Below are positions 15,654-23,948 of a stretch of DNA of 26,964 nucleotides, one piece after another. The notes beneath the pieces are model-generated. The model ran no database searches. It was given only the letters and a program-made list of their open reading frames with translations, and was not told where the DNA came from. The stretch comes from Hyphomonadaceae bacterium UBA4763. Lineage in GTDB: Bacteria; Pseudomonadota; Alphaproteobacteria; Caulobacterales; Aquidulcibacteraceae. The translations under genes and the position numbers were made by a program. Numbering within the stretch: position 1 is the first letter of the stretch; each line of letters starts with the position of its first letter. The stretch lies in contig DHHV01000029.1 in NCBI GenBank assembly GCA_002403455.1, forward strand, positions 1 through 26,964, in the 5' to 3' direction.

Positions 15654-15816
15654 GTCTGCCTCGTCTAGCGGTAATGGCGCGCCGTGCGGCTTCATCGCCG
15701 TCGTGAAACCCGCGCCTATGATGAGAAGGCCGCGTCTATGTCACAGGGCCAAACGCTTGTCCATGCGCCGCATGACGGCGGTGGTGGATGAACGCCTTAG
15801 GACCAAACACCAGCGC

Positions 15817-18800
15817 TCAGCGCAATTGCGCCATTAGGCTCGCGAGTTTGGCCTCAGCCGCCTTGACGCTCGCCTCTTTCACATGGCCAAAGCCGCGGAT
15901 CTCGTCGGGCATTGACGCAATCGCCAGCAGGACGTCGTCTTGGCCGGCGCCGATTTTCGGCAAAAGTGCCCGGATGCGCATTTCATACTCATCGCGCAAG
16001 CGCCGTTCCATTTTGCGCTCTTCGGTCCAGCCGGCAACGTCAAATGCGGTGCCCCGCAAGGCCTTCATCGCCGCGAGCAGCTTGAACGCGCCAAGCATCC
16101 AGCCGCCGAACTTGATCTTGCGCAAATGGCCGGTCGCTTTGTCTTTTGGCGCGAACAAAGGCGGCGCCAGATGGAATGACAATTTGCCTTTGTCGCCAAA
16201 CTGGCTCTTTAACGCTGCCGCAAATGCGCCGTCGGTGTAGAGGCGGGCGACTTCATATTCGTCCTTATAGGCCATCAGCTTGGAAAAATAGATCGCCACC
16301 GCGCGGGTCAGGCGCTCGCCGGTTCCGGCTTTGCGTTCGGCCGCGGCGACCTCGTCTACCAGCGCCTGATACCGCGCTGCGTAGGCCGCGTTCTGATAGC
16401 CGGTCAAATGCGCAATGCGCCGAGCGATCAAATCAGAAAGACTCTGCGTTTCGATTACCGGCGCCGGCGCCACATTGGGCGCCGCCATGGCGTGCGCAGC
16501 GGCCGGATCATGGGCCGCAAGCCGGCCCAAGTCAAAGGCGCGCATGTTGTCGTCAACCGCCACGCCGTTGAGCTTGATCGCCCGATAAAGCGCCCGCTGG
16601 CTGACCGGCACGAGGCCCTGCCCCCAGGCAAAGCCCAGCATGACCATGTTCGAATAAATCGAATCGCCCAGCACATTCTCCGCCAGCGCGTCGGCATGGG
16701 TCGCCGCAAAGCGTTGGGCGGCTTTTTCGACGCGCCGCGCCAGCGGATCGACCGAAAACGCCTTGTTGCGATTGCCGATGAACTCCGCCGTTGGCGACAA
16801 ATCGGCATTGCCGAGCGCAACGCTCCGGCCGCCATCGAGCAGCCCCAGCGCGTCCTTGGACGAGGCGACCGCCATGTCGCAAGCGATTAGCACATCGGCG
16901 CTGGCCGGCGGCACGCGGCCCGAGCGCACCATCTCCGGTTCCGGCGCGATGCGGATATGGCTGAACACCGCCCCGCCTTTTTGCGCGAGGCCGGTCATGT
17001 CGAGCGTCACCGCCGCTTTGCCATCAATATGCGCCGCCATGCCAACGATCGCCGCGATCGTCGTAACGCCCGTCCCGCCGACCCCGGTCATGACGATATT
17101 CCAGGTCCGATCGAGCGTCATCGGCTCCGGGATCGGCAAGGCGTCGGCGTCAAAGCTCGGCCGCGTCGTTGCGCCCGCGCTTTTCGGATCGGCCCCTTCG
17201 ATCGTCACGAAAGACGGGCAAAAGCCGTCGACGCAGCGCAAATCCTGGTTGCAGGAATTTTGATTGATCTGGCGCTTGCGGCCAAATTCGGTTTCCAGCG
17301 GCTCGATCGACAAGCAATTCGATTTGGCCGAGCAATCGCCGCAACCCTCGCAGACGGCGGAATTGATAAAGGCCCGCGTCGTCGATCCCGCCATCAGATT
17401 GCGCTTGACGCGGCGGCGCTTTTCCGTCGCACACATCTGATCATAGATCAGCACCGACACGCCTTTGACCTCGCGCAAGCGCCGCTGCACCGCGTCAAGC
17501 TCGCTGCGCGGATAGACCTTCACCCCCGGCGCAAGGTCGGCAATGCCGAGATAGCGGCTTTCATCATCGGCGACGATGACGATCGTCTGCACCCCTTCGG
17601 CGTGCAATTGTCGGGTGATCTGCGCCGGGGTGACGTCGCTTTCGACCTGCTGGCCGCCGGTCATCGCCACCGCGCCATTATAGAGGATTTTATAGGTGAT
17701 GTTGACCTTTCCCGTCAGCGCGGCGCGGATCGCCAGCGAGCCCGAATGCGAATAGGTGCCATCGCCGAGATTGACGAAAACATGGCTTTCATCGGTGAAA
17801 GGCGAGGCGCCGATCCAGCTGACGCCCTCGCCGCCCATTTGCGAGGTGAAATCGGCCCGGCCCATGAAATTGGCCATGTAATGGCAGCCTATGCCCGCCA
17901 GCGCGCGCGAGCCGTCCGGCACGACGGTCGAGGTATTATGCGGGCAGCCCGAGCAATAATGCGCTTTGCGCACGACATCGCCTTGCAGCGCCAAAGCCTG
18001 GTCGGCCGACAACCCAACGCGCGCCAAATAGGCGCGGGCGCGGTCCTGATGCGGGCCTTCGGGCAACAAGTCGTACAGCGCCTTGGCGATCACCGGCACC
18101 GGGATCACATTGACGTCCGGCAAAAAGCCCGCGCCTTGCGCCCCGCGTTTGCCCAGCACGCGCGGCCGCTGCCCATCGGGCAGATGATAGAGCGCATCGC
18201 GAATTTGCGGCTCCATCAAGGGGCGCTTATGTTCAAGGACCAGCAAGGTTTCAAGGCCGGCCGCAAATTGCGCCAATCCTTGCGGCTCGAGCGGCCAAGG
18301 CATGGCGACTTTGTAAACGGCAATTCCAAGATCGGCGGCCTCATCCGGCGACAGCCCCAGCGCATCCAGCGCTTCGAACACGTCACGCGCAGCCTGGCCG
18401 GTTGCGACGATCCCCAAACGCGGCCGCGGCGCGTCCAGCACCACCCGGTCAAGCCGGTTGGCGCGCAAAAAAGCGTGCGCGGCCGGCAATTTCAGCGTCC
18501 GCAGGCGCAATTCCTTCGCCATCGGCTCATCGCCTTGGCGGATATGCACGCCTTCCGGCGGCAGAACGAAATCGTCGGGTAGCAGGATCGGCGTGCGCGC
18601 GGGACCGACATCGACCACCGCGCCCGAATCCATCGTATCGGCCAAGGCGATCATGCCGACCCACAGGCCCGAATAACGCGACAACGCAAAACCATAGAGC
18701 CCAAAATCCAGCACGTCCTGGACATTGGCCGGGTTGAGCACCGGGATCTCGGCGTCCATAAAAGCAAATTCGCTTTGCGACGGCAAAGTCGAGCTTTTGC

Positions 18801-19248
18801 AGCCATGGTCATCGCCTGCGACCGCAACGACGCCGCCAAAGCGCGAAACGCCCGCAAAATTGGCGTGCTTGAACACATCGCCCGTGCGATCAACGCCCGG
18901 CGCCTTGCCATACCAAATGCCAAACACGCCATCGCGATTGGGCTGCGGCGACACTGCCGCCTGCTGCGCCCCCCACACAGCCGTGGCGCCCAAATCCTCG
19001 TTGAGCCCCTCCCACAAGGTGACGTCATGGGCGGCCATGAACTTGCCGGCGCGCTTGATCTGCTGATCATAGCCGCCCAGGGGTGAACCGCGATAGCCCG
19101 AAATGAACCCGGCCGTGTTCAGCCCCGCCGCCTTGTCGCGCCGCTTCTGGTCGAGCGGCAGGCGCACCAGCGCCTGGATGCCGGTCAGGAAAACGCGCCC
19201 TTCCAAAAGGGCATATTTGTCGTCTAGCGTGACTTCAGCGTGCTTCAT
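15817..19248 (-). CDS. Indolepyruvate ferredoxin oxidoreductase, fused single-chain form
   Basis: A 1143-residue 2-oxoacid:ferredoxin oxidoreductase that oxidatively decarboxylates aryl-pyruvates (from Trp, Phe or Tyr transamination) to acyl-CoA. The N-terminal pyrimidine-binding region has GFISGYRGSPLGGYD. A CSGCPHNTS motif lies near residue 434. The TPP core GDGTYSHSG is near 490, followed by YNGAVAMTGGQ. A 4Fe-4S motif CEGCGDC...C is near 630, with more cysteines in CNQDLRCVDGFC. From about 715 comes the gamma domain (TGVGGTGVTT, DMTGLAQKGG). It therefore joins the IorA and IorB parts found as separate chains in archaea, as in many proteobacteria. AAGGT lies 5 nt before the ATG. It is divergent from an Lrp/AsnC-type gene, its likely regulator. 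Exact substrate uncertain. Confidence 0.92.
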   Translation of the reverse strand: MKHAEVTLDDKYALLEGRVFLTGIQALVRLPLDQKRRDKAAGLNTAGFISGYRGSPLGGYDQQIKRAGKFMAAHDVTLWEGLNEDLGATAVWGAQQAAVSPQPNRDGVFGIWYGKAPGVDRTGDVFKHANFAGVSRFGGVVAVAGDDHGCKSSTLPSQSEFAFMDAEIPVLNPANVQDVLDFGLYGFALSRYSGLWVGMIALADTMDSGAVVDVGPARTPILLPDDFVLPPEGVHIRQGDEPMAKELRLRTLKLPAAHAFLRANRLDRVVLDAPRPRLGIVATGQAARDVFEALDALGLSPDEAADLGIAVYKVAMPWPLEPQGLAQFAAGLETLLVLEHKRPLMEPQIRDALYHLPDGQRPRVLGKRGAQGAGFLPDVNVIPVPVIAKALYDLLPEGPHQDRARAYLARVGLSADQALALQGDVVRKAHYCSGCPHNTSTVVPDGSRALAGIGCHYMANFMGRADFTSQMGGEGVSWIGASPFTDESHVFVNLGDGTYSHSGSLAIRAALTGKVNITYKILYNGAVAMTGGQQVESDVTPAQITRQLHAEGVQTIVIVADDESRYLGIADLAPGVKVYPRSELDAVQRRLREVKGVSVLIYDQMCATEKRRRVKRNLMAGSTTRAFINSAVCEGCGDCSAKSNCLSIEPLETEFGRKRQINQNSCNQDLRCVDGFCPSFVTIEGADPKSAGATTRPSFDADALPIPEPMTLDRTWNIVMTGVGGTGVTTIAAIVGMAAHIDGKAAVTLDMTGLAQKGGAVFSHIRIAPEPEMVRSGRVPPASADVLIACDMAVASSKDALGLLDGGRSVALGNADLSPTAEFIGNRNKAFSVDPLARRVEKAAQRFAATHADALAENVLGDSIYSNMVMLGFAWGQGLVPVSQRALYRAIKLNGVAVDDNMRAFDLGRLAAHDPAAAHAMAAPNVAPAPVIETQSLSDLIARRIAHLTGYQNAAYAARYQALVDEVAAAERKAGTGERLTRAVAIYFSKLMAYKDEYEVARLYTDGAFAAALKSQFGDKGKLSFHLAPPLFAPKDKATGHLRKIKFGGWMLGAFKLLAAMKALRGTAFDVAGWTEERKMERRLRDEYEMRIRALLPKIGAGQDDVLLAIASMPDEIRGFGHVKEASVKAAEAKLASLMAQLR

Positions 19249-19316
19249 CGGTGACCTTTCGGGCGCGTTTTGGCATTTTTATGCGTTGAGGAGGCTTTAG
19301 GCGCAGATCAAAGAAA

Positions 19317-19357
19317 TTGTTTGCCCCATGCGCGGGTTTCATGCATGCTGCAAGCAA
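19317..19357. promoter_or_regulatory. Possible Lrp-type operator in divergent spacer
   Basis: TTGTTTGC (19317-19324) and GCAAGCAA (19350-19357) form an imperfect inverted repeat (7 of 8 positions) with centres 33 nt apart, about three helical turns, in the 145-nt spacer between the oxidoreductase gene and the Lrp/AsnC gene. Lrp-family proteins bind dyads in such spacers, but this match is by eye only. Confidence 0.25.
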
Positions 19358-19393
19358 CATTTATGTGCGCAAAACGCTGTTTGGAGCAAGCTT

Positions 19394-19891
19394 GTGTCAC
19401 TCGAAATCGATATGATCGATGCAAAAATCCTCGATTTGATCCAGCAGGACGCAAATTTATCCGTTGCCGACATCGCCGATCGGGTTGGTTTGTCCTCCTC
19501 GCCCTGCTGGCGGCGGATCAAACGGCTGGAGGAGGAAGGCGTCATCACCAAGCGGGTGACGATCCTCGATCATGACAAACTCGGCCTCAATTTTGAGGTG
19601 ATCGCCAGCGTCAAACTGCAATTGCCGACGCGCGAAAATCTCGAACGGTTTGAAACAGCCGTCGCCAATTGGCCGGAAGTTGTTGATTGCGCCACGGTCA
19701 CCGGTGCGGTCGATTACATGCTGCGCGTCGTCACTACCGACATCCACGCCTATGACGATTTCCTGCGCGACAAAATTTTGGCGTTGGGCCTGGTCTCCGA
19801 CGTGCAATCGCGGATCGTCATTCGCATCTCAAAGCGCACCACGGCCGCGCCCTTGGGGCTCGTGCGCCGGCTCGCCAACACGATCGACTGA
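19394..19891 (+). CDS. Lrp/AsnC family transcriptional regulator
   Basis: A 165-residue feast/famine regulator. The N-terminal HTH (IDAKILDLIQQDANLSVADI, then GLSSSPCWRRIKRLEEEGVI) is followed by the RAM ligand-binding domain (about 65-150, with VVDCATVTGAVDYMLRVV). Effectors are usually amino acids. I chose the GTG at 19394, which has GGAG 7 nt upstream. The ATG at 19412 and the in-frame ATG at 19328 are alternatives; the latter would add a Cys-rich tail unlike the family. Divergence from the indolepyruvate oxidoreductase suggests it senses aromatic or other amino acids and controls that gene and itself. Its stop lies 4 nt from the convergent purH stop. Confidence 0.9.
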   Translation: MSLEIDMIDAKILDLIQQDANLSVADIADRVGLSSSPCWRRIKRLEEEGVITKRVTILDHDKLGLNFEVIASVKLQLPTRENLERFETAVANWPEVVDCATVTGAVDYMLRVVTTDIHAYDDFLRDKILALGLVSDVQSRIVIRISKRTTAAPLGLVRRLANTID

Positions 19892-19895
19892 ACAA

Positions 19896-21458
19896 TTAAT
19901 GCCGAAAATGCCGCAGGCCGGTGAAGGCCATGGCGAGGCCGCGCCGATTGGCGGCGGCGATCACCTCCTCATCGCGGATGGAGCCGCCCGGCTGAAAAAT
20001 CGCCGTAACGCCGGCATCGGCGAGCGCCTCAATTCCATCGGCAAAGGGGAAAAACGCATCGGATGCGGCGACCGCGCCGCGCGCGCCTTGGTCCGGAAAC
20101 GCTTCGAGCGCCTTCCAAGCCCCAATTCGTACTGAATCGATGCGGCTCATTTGCCCCGCGCCAATGCCGATGCTGGCGCAATCGCGCGCATAGACGATGG
20201 CGTTGGATTTGACGTGCTTGGCGAGCCGCCAGGCAAAATGAAGGTCGACAAGCTCAGACGGGGTCGGCGCCCGCGCGGTGACGACGCGGATCGCGTCTTC
20301 GCCCAACATGGCGTCATCGACGCTTTGTACGATCACCCCCCCCGCCAGCAGCCGCACCGAGAGGCGCGGGTGGCGCGGGTCTGGCGCGGCGCCGGTCAGC
20401 AACAGCCGCAAGTTTTTTTTGCGCGCAAAGATCGCTTTCGCCGCCGCATCGGCGTCCGGCGCAATGACGACTTCGGTGAAAATCTCGGAAATCGCCGCAG
20501 CCGCCGCTTCATCGAGCGGGCGATTTGCCGCCACAATCCCGCCAAAGGCTGAAACCGGATCGCAGGCTAGCGCTTTGCGATAGGCGCTCAACAGATCGGG
20601 CGCGCACGCCGCCCCGCATGGATTGGCGTGTTTGATAATGGCGATCGCCGCAGTCCCGTCAAAGCCAAGCTCAGCCGCCAATTCGAACGCCGCATCGGCG
20701 TCGCACAAATTGTTATAGGAGAGCTCTTTGCCTTGCAGCTGATGGGCGCTGGCTGCGCCCGGCCGCTGCTCCGTCGTTCGGTAAAGGGCGGCTTTCTGGT
20801 GCGGGTTCTCTCCGTAACGCAAAGCCTGGACGCGCTGGCCGCCAATAGCGAACCAAGGCGGCAAGTCCTCGGCGCCCGTCTGTTGCGCCATCCAGCCCGC
20901 GATCGCCGCATCATAGGCCGCCAGCCGTGCGAACACCTTCGCCGCAAGTCTCCGCCGCAAGGTCGCGCTCGTCCCGCCCAGATGGGCGATTTCGGCCAAG
21001 ACTTGTTGCATATCGTCGAGATCGGTCGCCGCCGCCACAAATGCATGGTTCTTGGCCGCCGCCCGCAGCATGGCCGGGCCGCCAATGTCGATCGTCTCAA
21101 GGCACGCTTCGAAATCGCCGCCGGCGGCCAGCGTTGCTTCAAACGGATAAAGGTTCACATACAGAAGTTCGATTTCTTCCAGGCCGTGCGCCGCCATCGC
21201 CGTCCGATGCGCCTCTACATCGCGCCGCGCCAGCAAGCCGCCATGCACGCCGGGGTGCAAGGTCTTGACCCGCCCGTCCAGCATCTCCGGAAAGCCGGTC
21301 AGCGCGCTGACATCGCGCGCCGCAAACCCGCCATCCTGCAATGCGGCCTTCGTTCCGCCGGTCGAAATCAGCTCAATCCCGGCCGCATGCAGCGCCTCGG
21401 CAATCTCCAGCAAGCCGGCTTTATCTGAAACAGACAGCAGCGCGCGCTTGACGCGCAC
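19896..21458 (-). CDS. purH: Bifunctional AICAR transformylase / IMP cyclohydrolase PurH
   Basis: Catalyses the last two steps of de novo IMP synthesis. The N-terminal MGS-fold cyclohydrolase starts at RALLSVSDKAGL and has STGGTKAAL and GRVKTLHP. The C-terminal AICAR transformylase contains the catalytic KHANPCG (near 275) and the closing SDAFFPFADGIE and FQPGGSIRDEE segments. The length, 520 residues, is normal. The start is unclear: the GTG at 21458 lacks a Shine-Dalgarno, while an in-frame ATT at 21479 sits 5 nt after AGGGGG and would give an N-terminus (STLSAPVRVKRALLSV) that resembles other PurH proteins. It is last in the leftward run of prs and the GNAT gene. Confidence 0.95.
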   Translation of the reverse strand: MRVKRALLSVSDKAGLLEIAEALHAAGIELISTGGTKAALQDGGFAARDVSALTGFPEMLDGRVKTLHPGVHGGLLARRDVEAHRTAMAAHGLEEIELLYVNLYPFEATLAAGGDFEACLETIDIGGPAMLRAAAKNHAFVAAATDLDDMQQVLAEIAHLGGTSATLRRRLAAKVFARLAAYDAAIAGWMAQQTGAEDLPPWFAIGGQRVQALRYGENPHQKAALYRTTEQRPGAASAHQLQGKELSYNNLCDADAAFELAAELGFDGTAAIAIIKHANPCGAACAPDLLSAYRKALACDPVSAFGGIVAANRPLDEAAAAAISEIFTEVVIAPDADAAAKAIFARKKNLRLLLTGAAPDPRHPRLSVRLLAGGVIVQSVDDAMLGEDAIRVVTARAPTPSELVDLHFAWRLAKHVKSNAIVYARDCASIGIGAGQMSRIDSVRIGAWKALEAFPDQGARGAVAASDAFFPFADGIEALADAGVTAIFQPGGSIRDEEVIAAANRRGLAMAFTGLRHFRH

Positions 21459-21517
21459 AGGCGCGGATAAGGTAGAAATGGCAGCCCCCTAAAGCTCTCG
21501 ACCAATCCGCGTGATGC

Positions 21518-22081
21518 TCAGCAGGGAACCGCCGAGGCGCGCAGGATCAGCTCTTCGTCGATTTGATCGCCGACCCTGAAGCCATAACTGCCCGCGCTGC
21601 GAAAGCCATGGCGCGCGTAAAATCGTTGCGCGCGCAAATTCTGGCTCCAGACGCCGAGATAGACATCCTTGGCGCCGCGCGCCCGCGCCCGCGCAAAAGC
21701 CCAGCAGATCATCCGATCGGCGATGCCGGACCCTTGCACCATCGGCGACAGATAGAGCCGGCGCAATTCGATCGCGTCTTTCGGATCAACCCCGTCGATC
21801 GGCAATCCCAAGGCCCGCACCTGGCAATAGCCAACGATCTTGCGCCCCCGCATGGCAAGGCGCGTTTCGACTTGCGGATCGGCGAGCTCGCGTCCTTGAA
21901 TTTGCGGCGAATAGCTCTCGTCCAAAAATCGCGCGAGGTCTTCGGGCCGATAGGTATGCCCGAAGGAATCAACAAAGGAATTGCGCGCAAATTCCGCCAA
22001 AGCGGCGTTATCCTCAGCCTTTGCGTCCCGATAAGACACAATGATCGGCACACGCGACGTGAGTTCGGTAAGATCAGCCAT
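21518..22081 (-). CDS. GNAT family N-acetyltransferase
   Basis: A 187-residue acetyltransferase of the GNAT fold. The acetyl-CoA pyrophosphate loop is QGSGIA (116-121) after the beta-4 strand ELRRLYLSP. The later YLGVWSQNLRAQRFYARHGF segment is the typical motif B end. The acceptor is unknown: small molecule, antibiotic or protein N-terminus all remain possible. The ATG at 22081 overlaps the prs stop (TGATG), so the two are translationally coupled; a TTG one codon earlier is not preferred. No regulation is visible. Confidence 0.85.
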   Translation of the reverse strand: MADLTELTSRVPIIVSYRDAKAEDNAALAEFARNSFVDSFGHTYRPEDLARFLDESYSPQIQGRELADPQVETRLAMRGRKIVGYCQVRALGLPIDGVDPKDAIELRRLYLSPMVQGSGIADRMICWAFARARARGAKDVYLGVWSQNLRAQRFYARHGFRSAGSYGFRVGDQIDEELILRASAVPC

Positions 22082-23013
22082 CAATCAAACAGCTTGGAGA
22101 TACTTTCTTCATTGGCGATGCGGCGGATCGCCTCACCAATCAATTCGCCAACCCCGACCACGCGGATGCGCGCGCAGCCCTTGGTCGCAGGCGTTGGCTC
22201 AATCGTGTCGGCGATCACCAATTCTTTCAAATCCGAATTTTCGATGCGCGCAACCGCCCCGCCTGACAACACACCGTGCGTGACGTAGGCGGAGACCTCC
22301 GACGCGCCATGCTCTTTCAAAGCGGTCGCGGCTTTACACAAGGTGCCGGCCGAATCGACAATATCATCGAACAGGATGCAGCGGCGGCCGCGCACGTCCC
22401 CAATAATGTTCATGACATCGACCTCGCCGGCGCGCGGGCGGCGCTTGTCGACGATCGCAAGATCGGCGTGCAGCAAATCCGCCAGCGCGCGGGCGCGCAC
22501 CACCCCGCCAACATCGGGCGAGACGATCATCAGCCCTTCCGGCTCGTAATGGGCGCGGATATCGGTTTCCATCACCCGCACGGCATAGAGATTATCAACC
22601 GGCACATCGAAAAAGCCTTGGATCTGGCCGGCATGCAGATCCATCGTCAACACCCGATTGGCGCCAGCCGTACAGATCAAATTGGCGACCAATTTCGCCG
22701 AAATCGGCGTGCGCCCGCCGACTTTTCGATCCTGCCGCGCATAGCCGAAATAAGGGATGACCGCCGTGATCCGCTTGGCCGAGGCGCGCACCAGCGCATC
22801 GATGGCGATCAGCAATTCCATCAAATTGTCATTGGCTGGGAACGAGGTCGATTGCACCACGAAGACGTCCTTGCCGCGCACATTCTCATCGATGCGGACG
22901 AAGACCTCGTTGTCGGCGAACTTTTTCACCTCCGCGAGCGTGAGCGGGGCGTCCAGATAATCGGCGATATCCGCCGCCAAAGGGCGGTTGGCGTTGCAAG
23001 TGATGATTTTCAT
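22081..23013 (-). CDS. prs: Ribose-phosphate pyrophosphokinase (PRPP synthetase)
   Basis: Makes PRPP from ribose 5-phosphate and ATP, feeding purine, pyrimidine, His, Trp and NAD synthesis. The 310-residue protein starts MKIITCNANRPLAADIADYL. It has PYFGYARQDRK (87-97), the ATP-loop histidine in DLHAGQIQGFF (H127), the catalytic flexible loop VDKRRPRAGE (K190, R192), and the PRPP signature FDDIVDSAGT (215-224, with Ser where Thr is usual). The length is normal for class I enzymes. The frame stays open well upstream of the ATG at 23013, but that part is antisense to pgeF and lacks family similarity. The gene lies 101 nt after pgeF. Confidence 0.97.
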   Translation of the reverse strand: MKIITCNANRPLAADIADYLDAPLTLAEVKKFADNEVFVRIDENVRGKDVFVVQSTSFPANDNLMELLIAIDALVRASAKRITAVIPYFGYARQDRKVGGRTPISAKLVANLICTAGANRVLTMDLHAGQIQGFFDVPVDNLYAVRVMETDIRAHYEPEGLMIVSPDVGGVVRARALADLLHADLAIVDKRRPRAGEVDVMNIIGDVRGRRCILFDDIVDSAGTLCKAATALKEHGASEVSAYVTHGVLSGGAVARIENSDLKELVIADTIEPTPATKGCARIRVVGVGELIGEAIRRIANEESISKLFD

Positions 23014-23114
23014 CGCGACGGGCTCAGAGCTTTGCGCTTGCGCGCTGATTGTCACCGTTCTGTAGCAAAGGCCGAGCCACGCGCAACTCTCATCGCGGTG
23101 AAAGGCCCACCGTC

Positions 23115-23891
23115 CTACACCAGCGTGATCGCCGACAAATTGCGCCCGTAATCGCCTTCCCCGGCTTTCACCGCCCGGCGGTGCGAGAAAAACTGGTCCG
23201 GCTCGGCGAACGTGTCGCGAAACAGCGCTTCTGCAGCCGCAATTCCGCTGGCCGCGAGCCGGGCCAGGCAAAATCCGGGAAGATCGAATTGACGCCGATC
23301 GCCTTGGCCAGGCGCAAAGAACCGGGCGTTCGCCGCATCCACCGCGACAAACGCCGCGAAAAATTCCGGCCCGGTCTCGTAAGAGGCCTGCCCGATGCAG
23401 GGCCCGATCGCCGCCACGATCTGCCCGCGCCGCGCCCCAGCCGCCAGCATCGTCTCGATCGTCGCCTCGATAATTCCGCCGAGCGCCCCGCGCCAGCCGG
23501 CATGACAGGCCGCCACGACCCGCGCTTTTGAATCGGCAAAGAGAATCGGCGCGCAATCGGCCGCCAAAGCCGAGACCGCCAGACCCGGCGCTTGCGTCAC
23601 CAGCCCATCGGCGCGCGGGCGTTCGCCAGCGAACGGGTCCTCGACCTGCAGCGCGATTGCCGAATGATATTGATGCGCCGATAACAGGCGATCCGCCGCG
23701 ACGCCGAGCTGCGACGCCGCACGACGGCGGTTTTCCGCGACCGCTTCGGGCCGATCGGCCGAGCCCGGACCGGCATTCAAGCCCGTATAAATGCCCGCTG
23801 AAACCCCGCCCGGACGGCCAAAAAACCCATGGCGAACGCCGTCAAGGCCGGCCAGCAGGGGACTCAATACGGGCGAGGGCAAATCCGTCAT
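23115..23891 (-). CDS. pgeF: Purine nucleoside phosphorylase / multicopper polyphenol-oxidase-like PgeF (YfiH) family
   Basis: A 258-residue YfiH/LACC1-type protein. The metal site is visible as H76 (HQYH), C113 (ADCAPILFAD) and H130 (CHAGWRG), with spacings close to those of E. coli YfiH. HGFFGRPGGVSAGIY and AAIGPCIG are also family hallmarks. The family has adenosine and inosine phosphorylase/deaminase activity. In E. coli it also edits peptidoglycan precursors by removing mis-incorporated serine. Older laccase annotations are doubtful. The ATG at 23891 is chosen; a TTG 12 codons earlier is possible, and neither has a good Shine-Dalgarno. It lies 57 nt after ilvE and before prs. Confidence 0.9.
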   Translation of the reverse strand: MTDLPSPVLSPLLAGLDGVRHGFFGRPGGVSAGIYTGLNAGPGSADRPEAVAENRRRAASQLGVAADRLLSAHQYHSAIALQVEDPFAGERPRADGLVTQAPGLAVSALAADCAPILFADSKARVVAACHAGWRGALGGIIEATIETMLAAGARRGQIVAAIGPCIGQASYETGPEFFAAFVAVDAANARFFAPGQGDRRQFDLPGFCLARLAASGIAAAEALFRDTFAEPDQFFSHRRAVKAGEGDYGRNLSAITLV

Positions 23892-23948
23892 CAACGGATC
23901 ATTGCCATGCCGAGCCAGCCTCGCCAAGACACTGCCGCCAAGCCGCTG

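Noticed and set aside
15654..15816. Possible tRNA-Leu upstream of tig, as in some alphaproteobacteria
   Set aside because: No T-loop (GGTTCGAATCC-like) or acceptor pairing was found in the 163 bases.
16957..18582. 541-residue open frame on the plus strand
   Set aside because: It is antisense to the indolepyruvate oxidoreductase, with Arg/His/Ala-rich low-information sequence and no recognisable domain.
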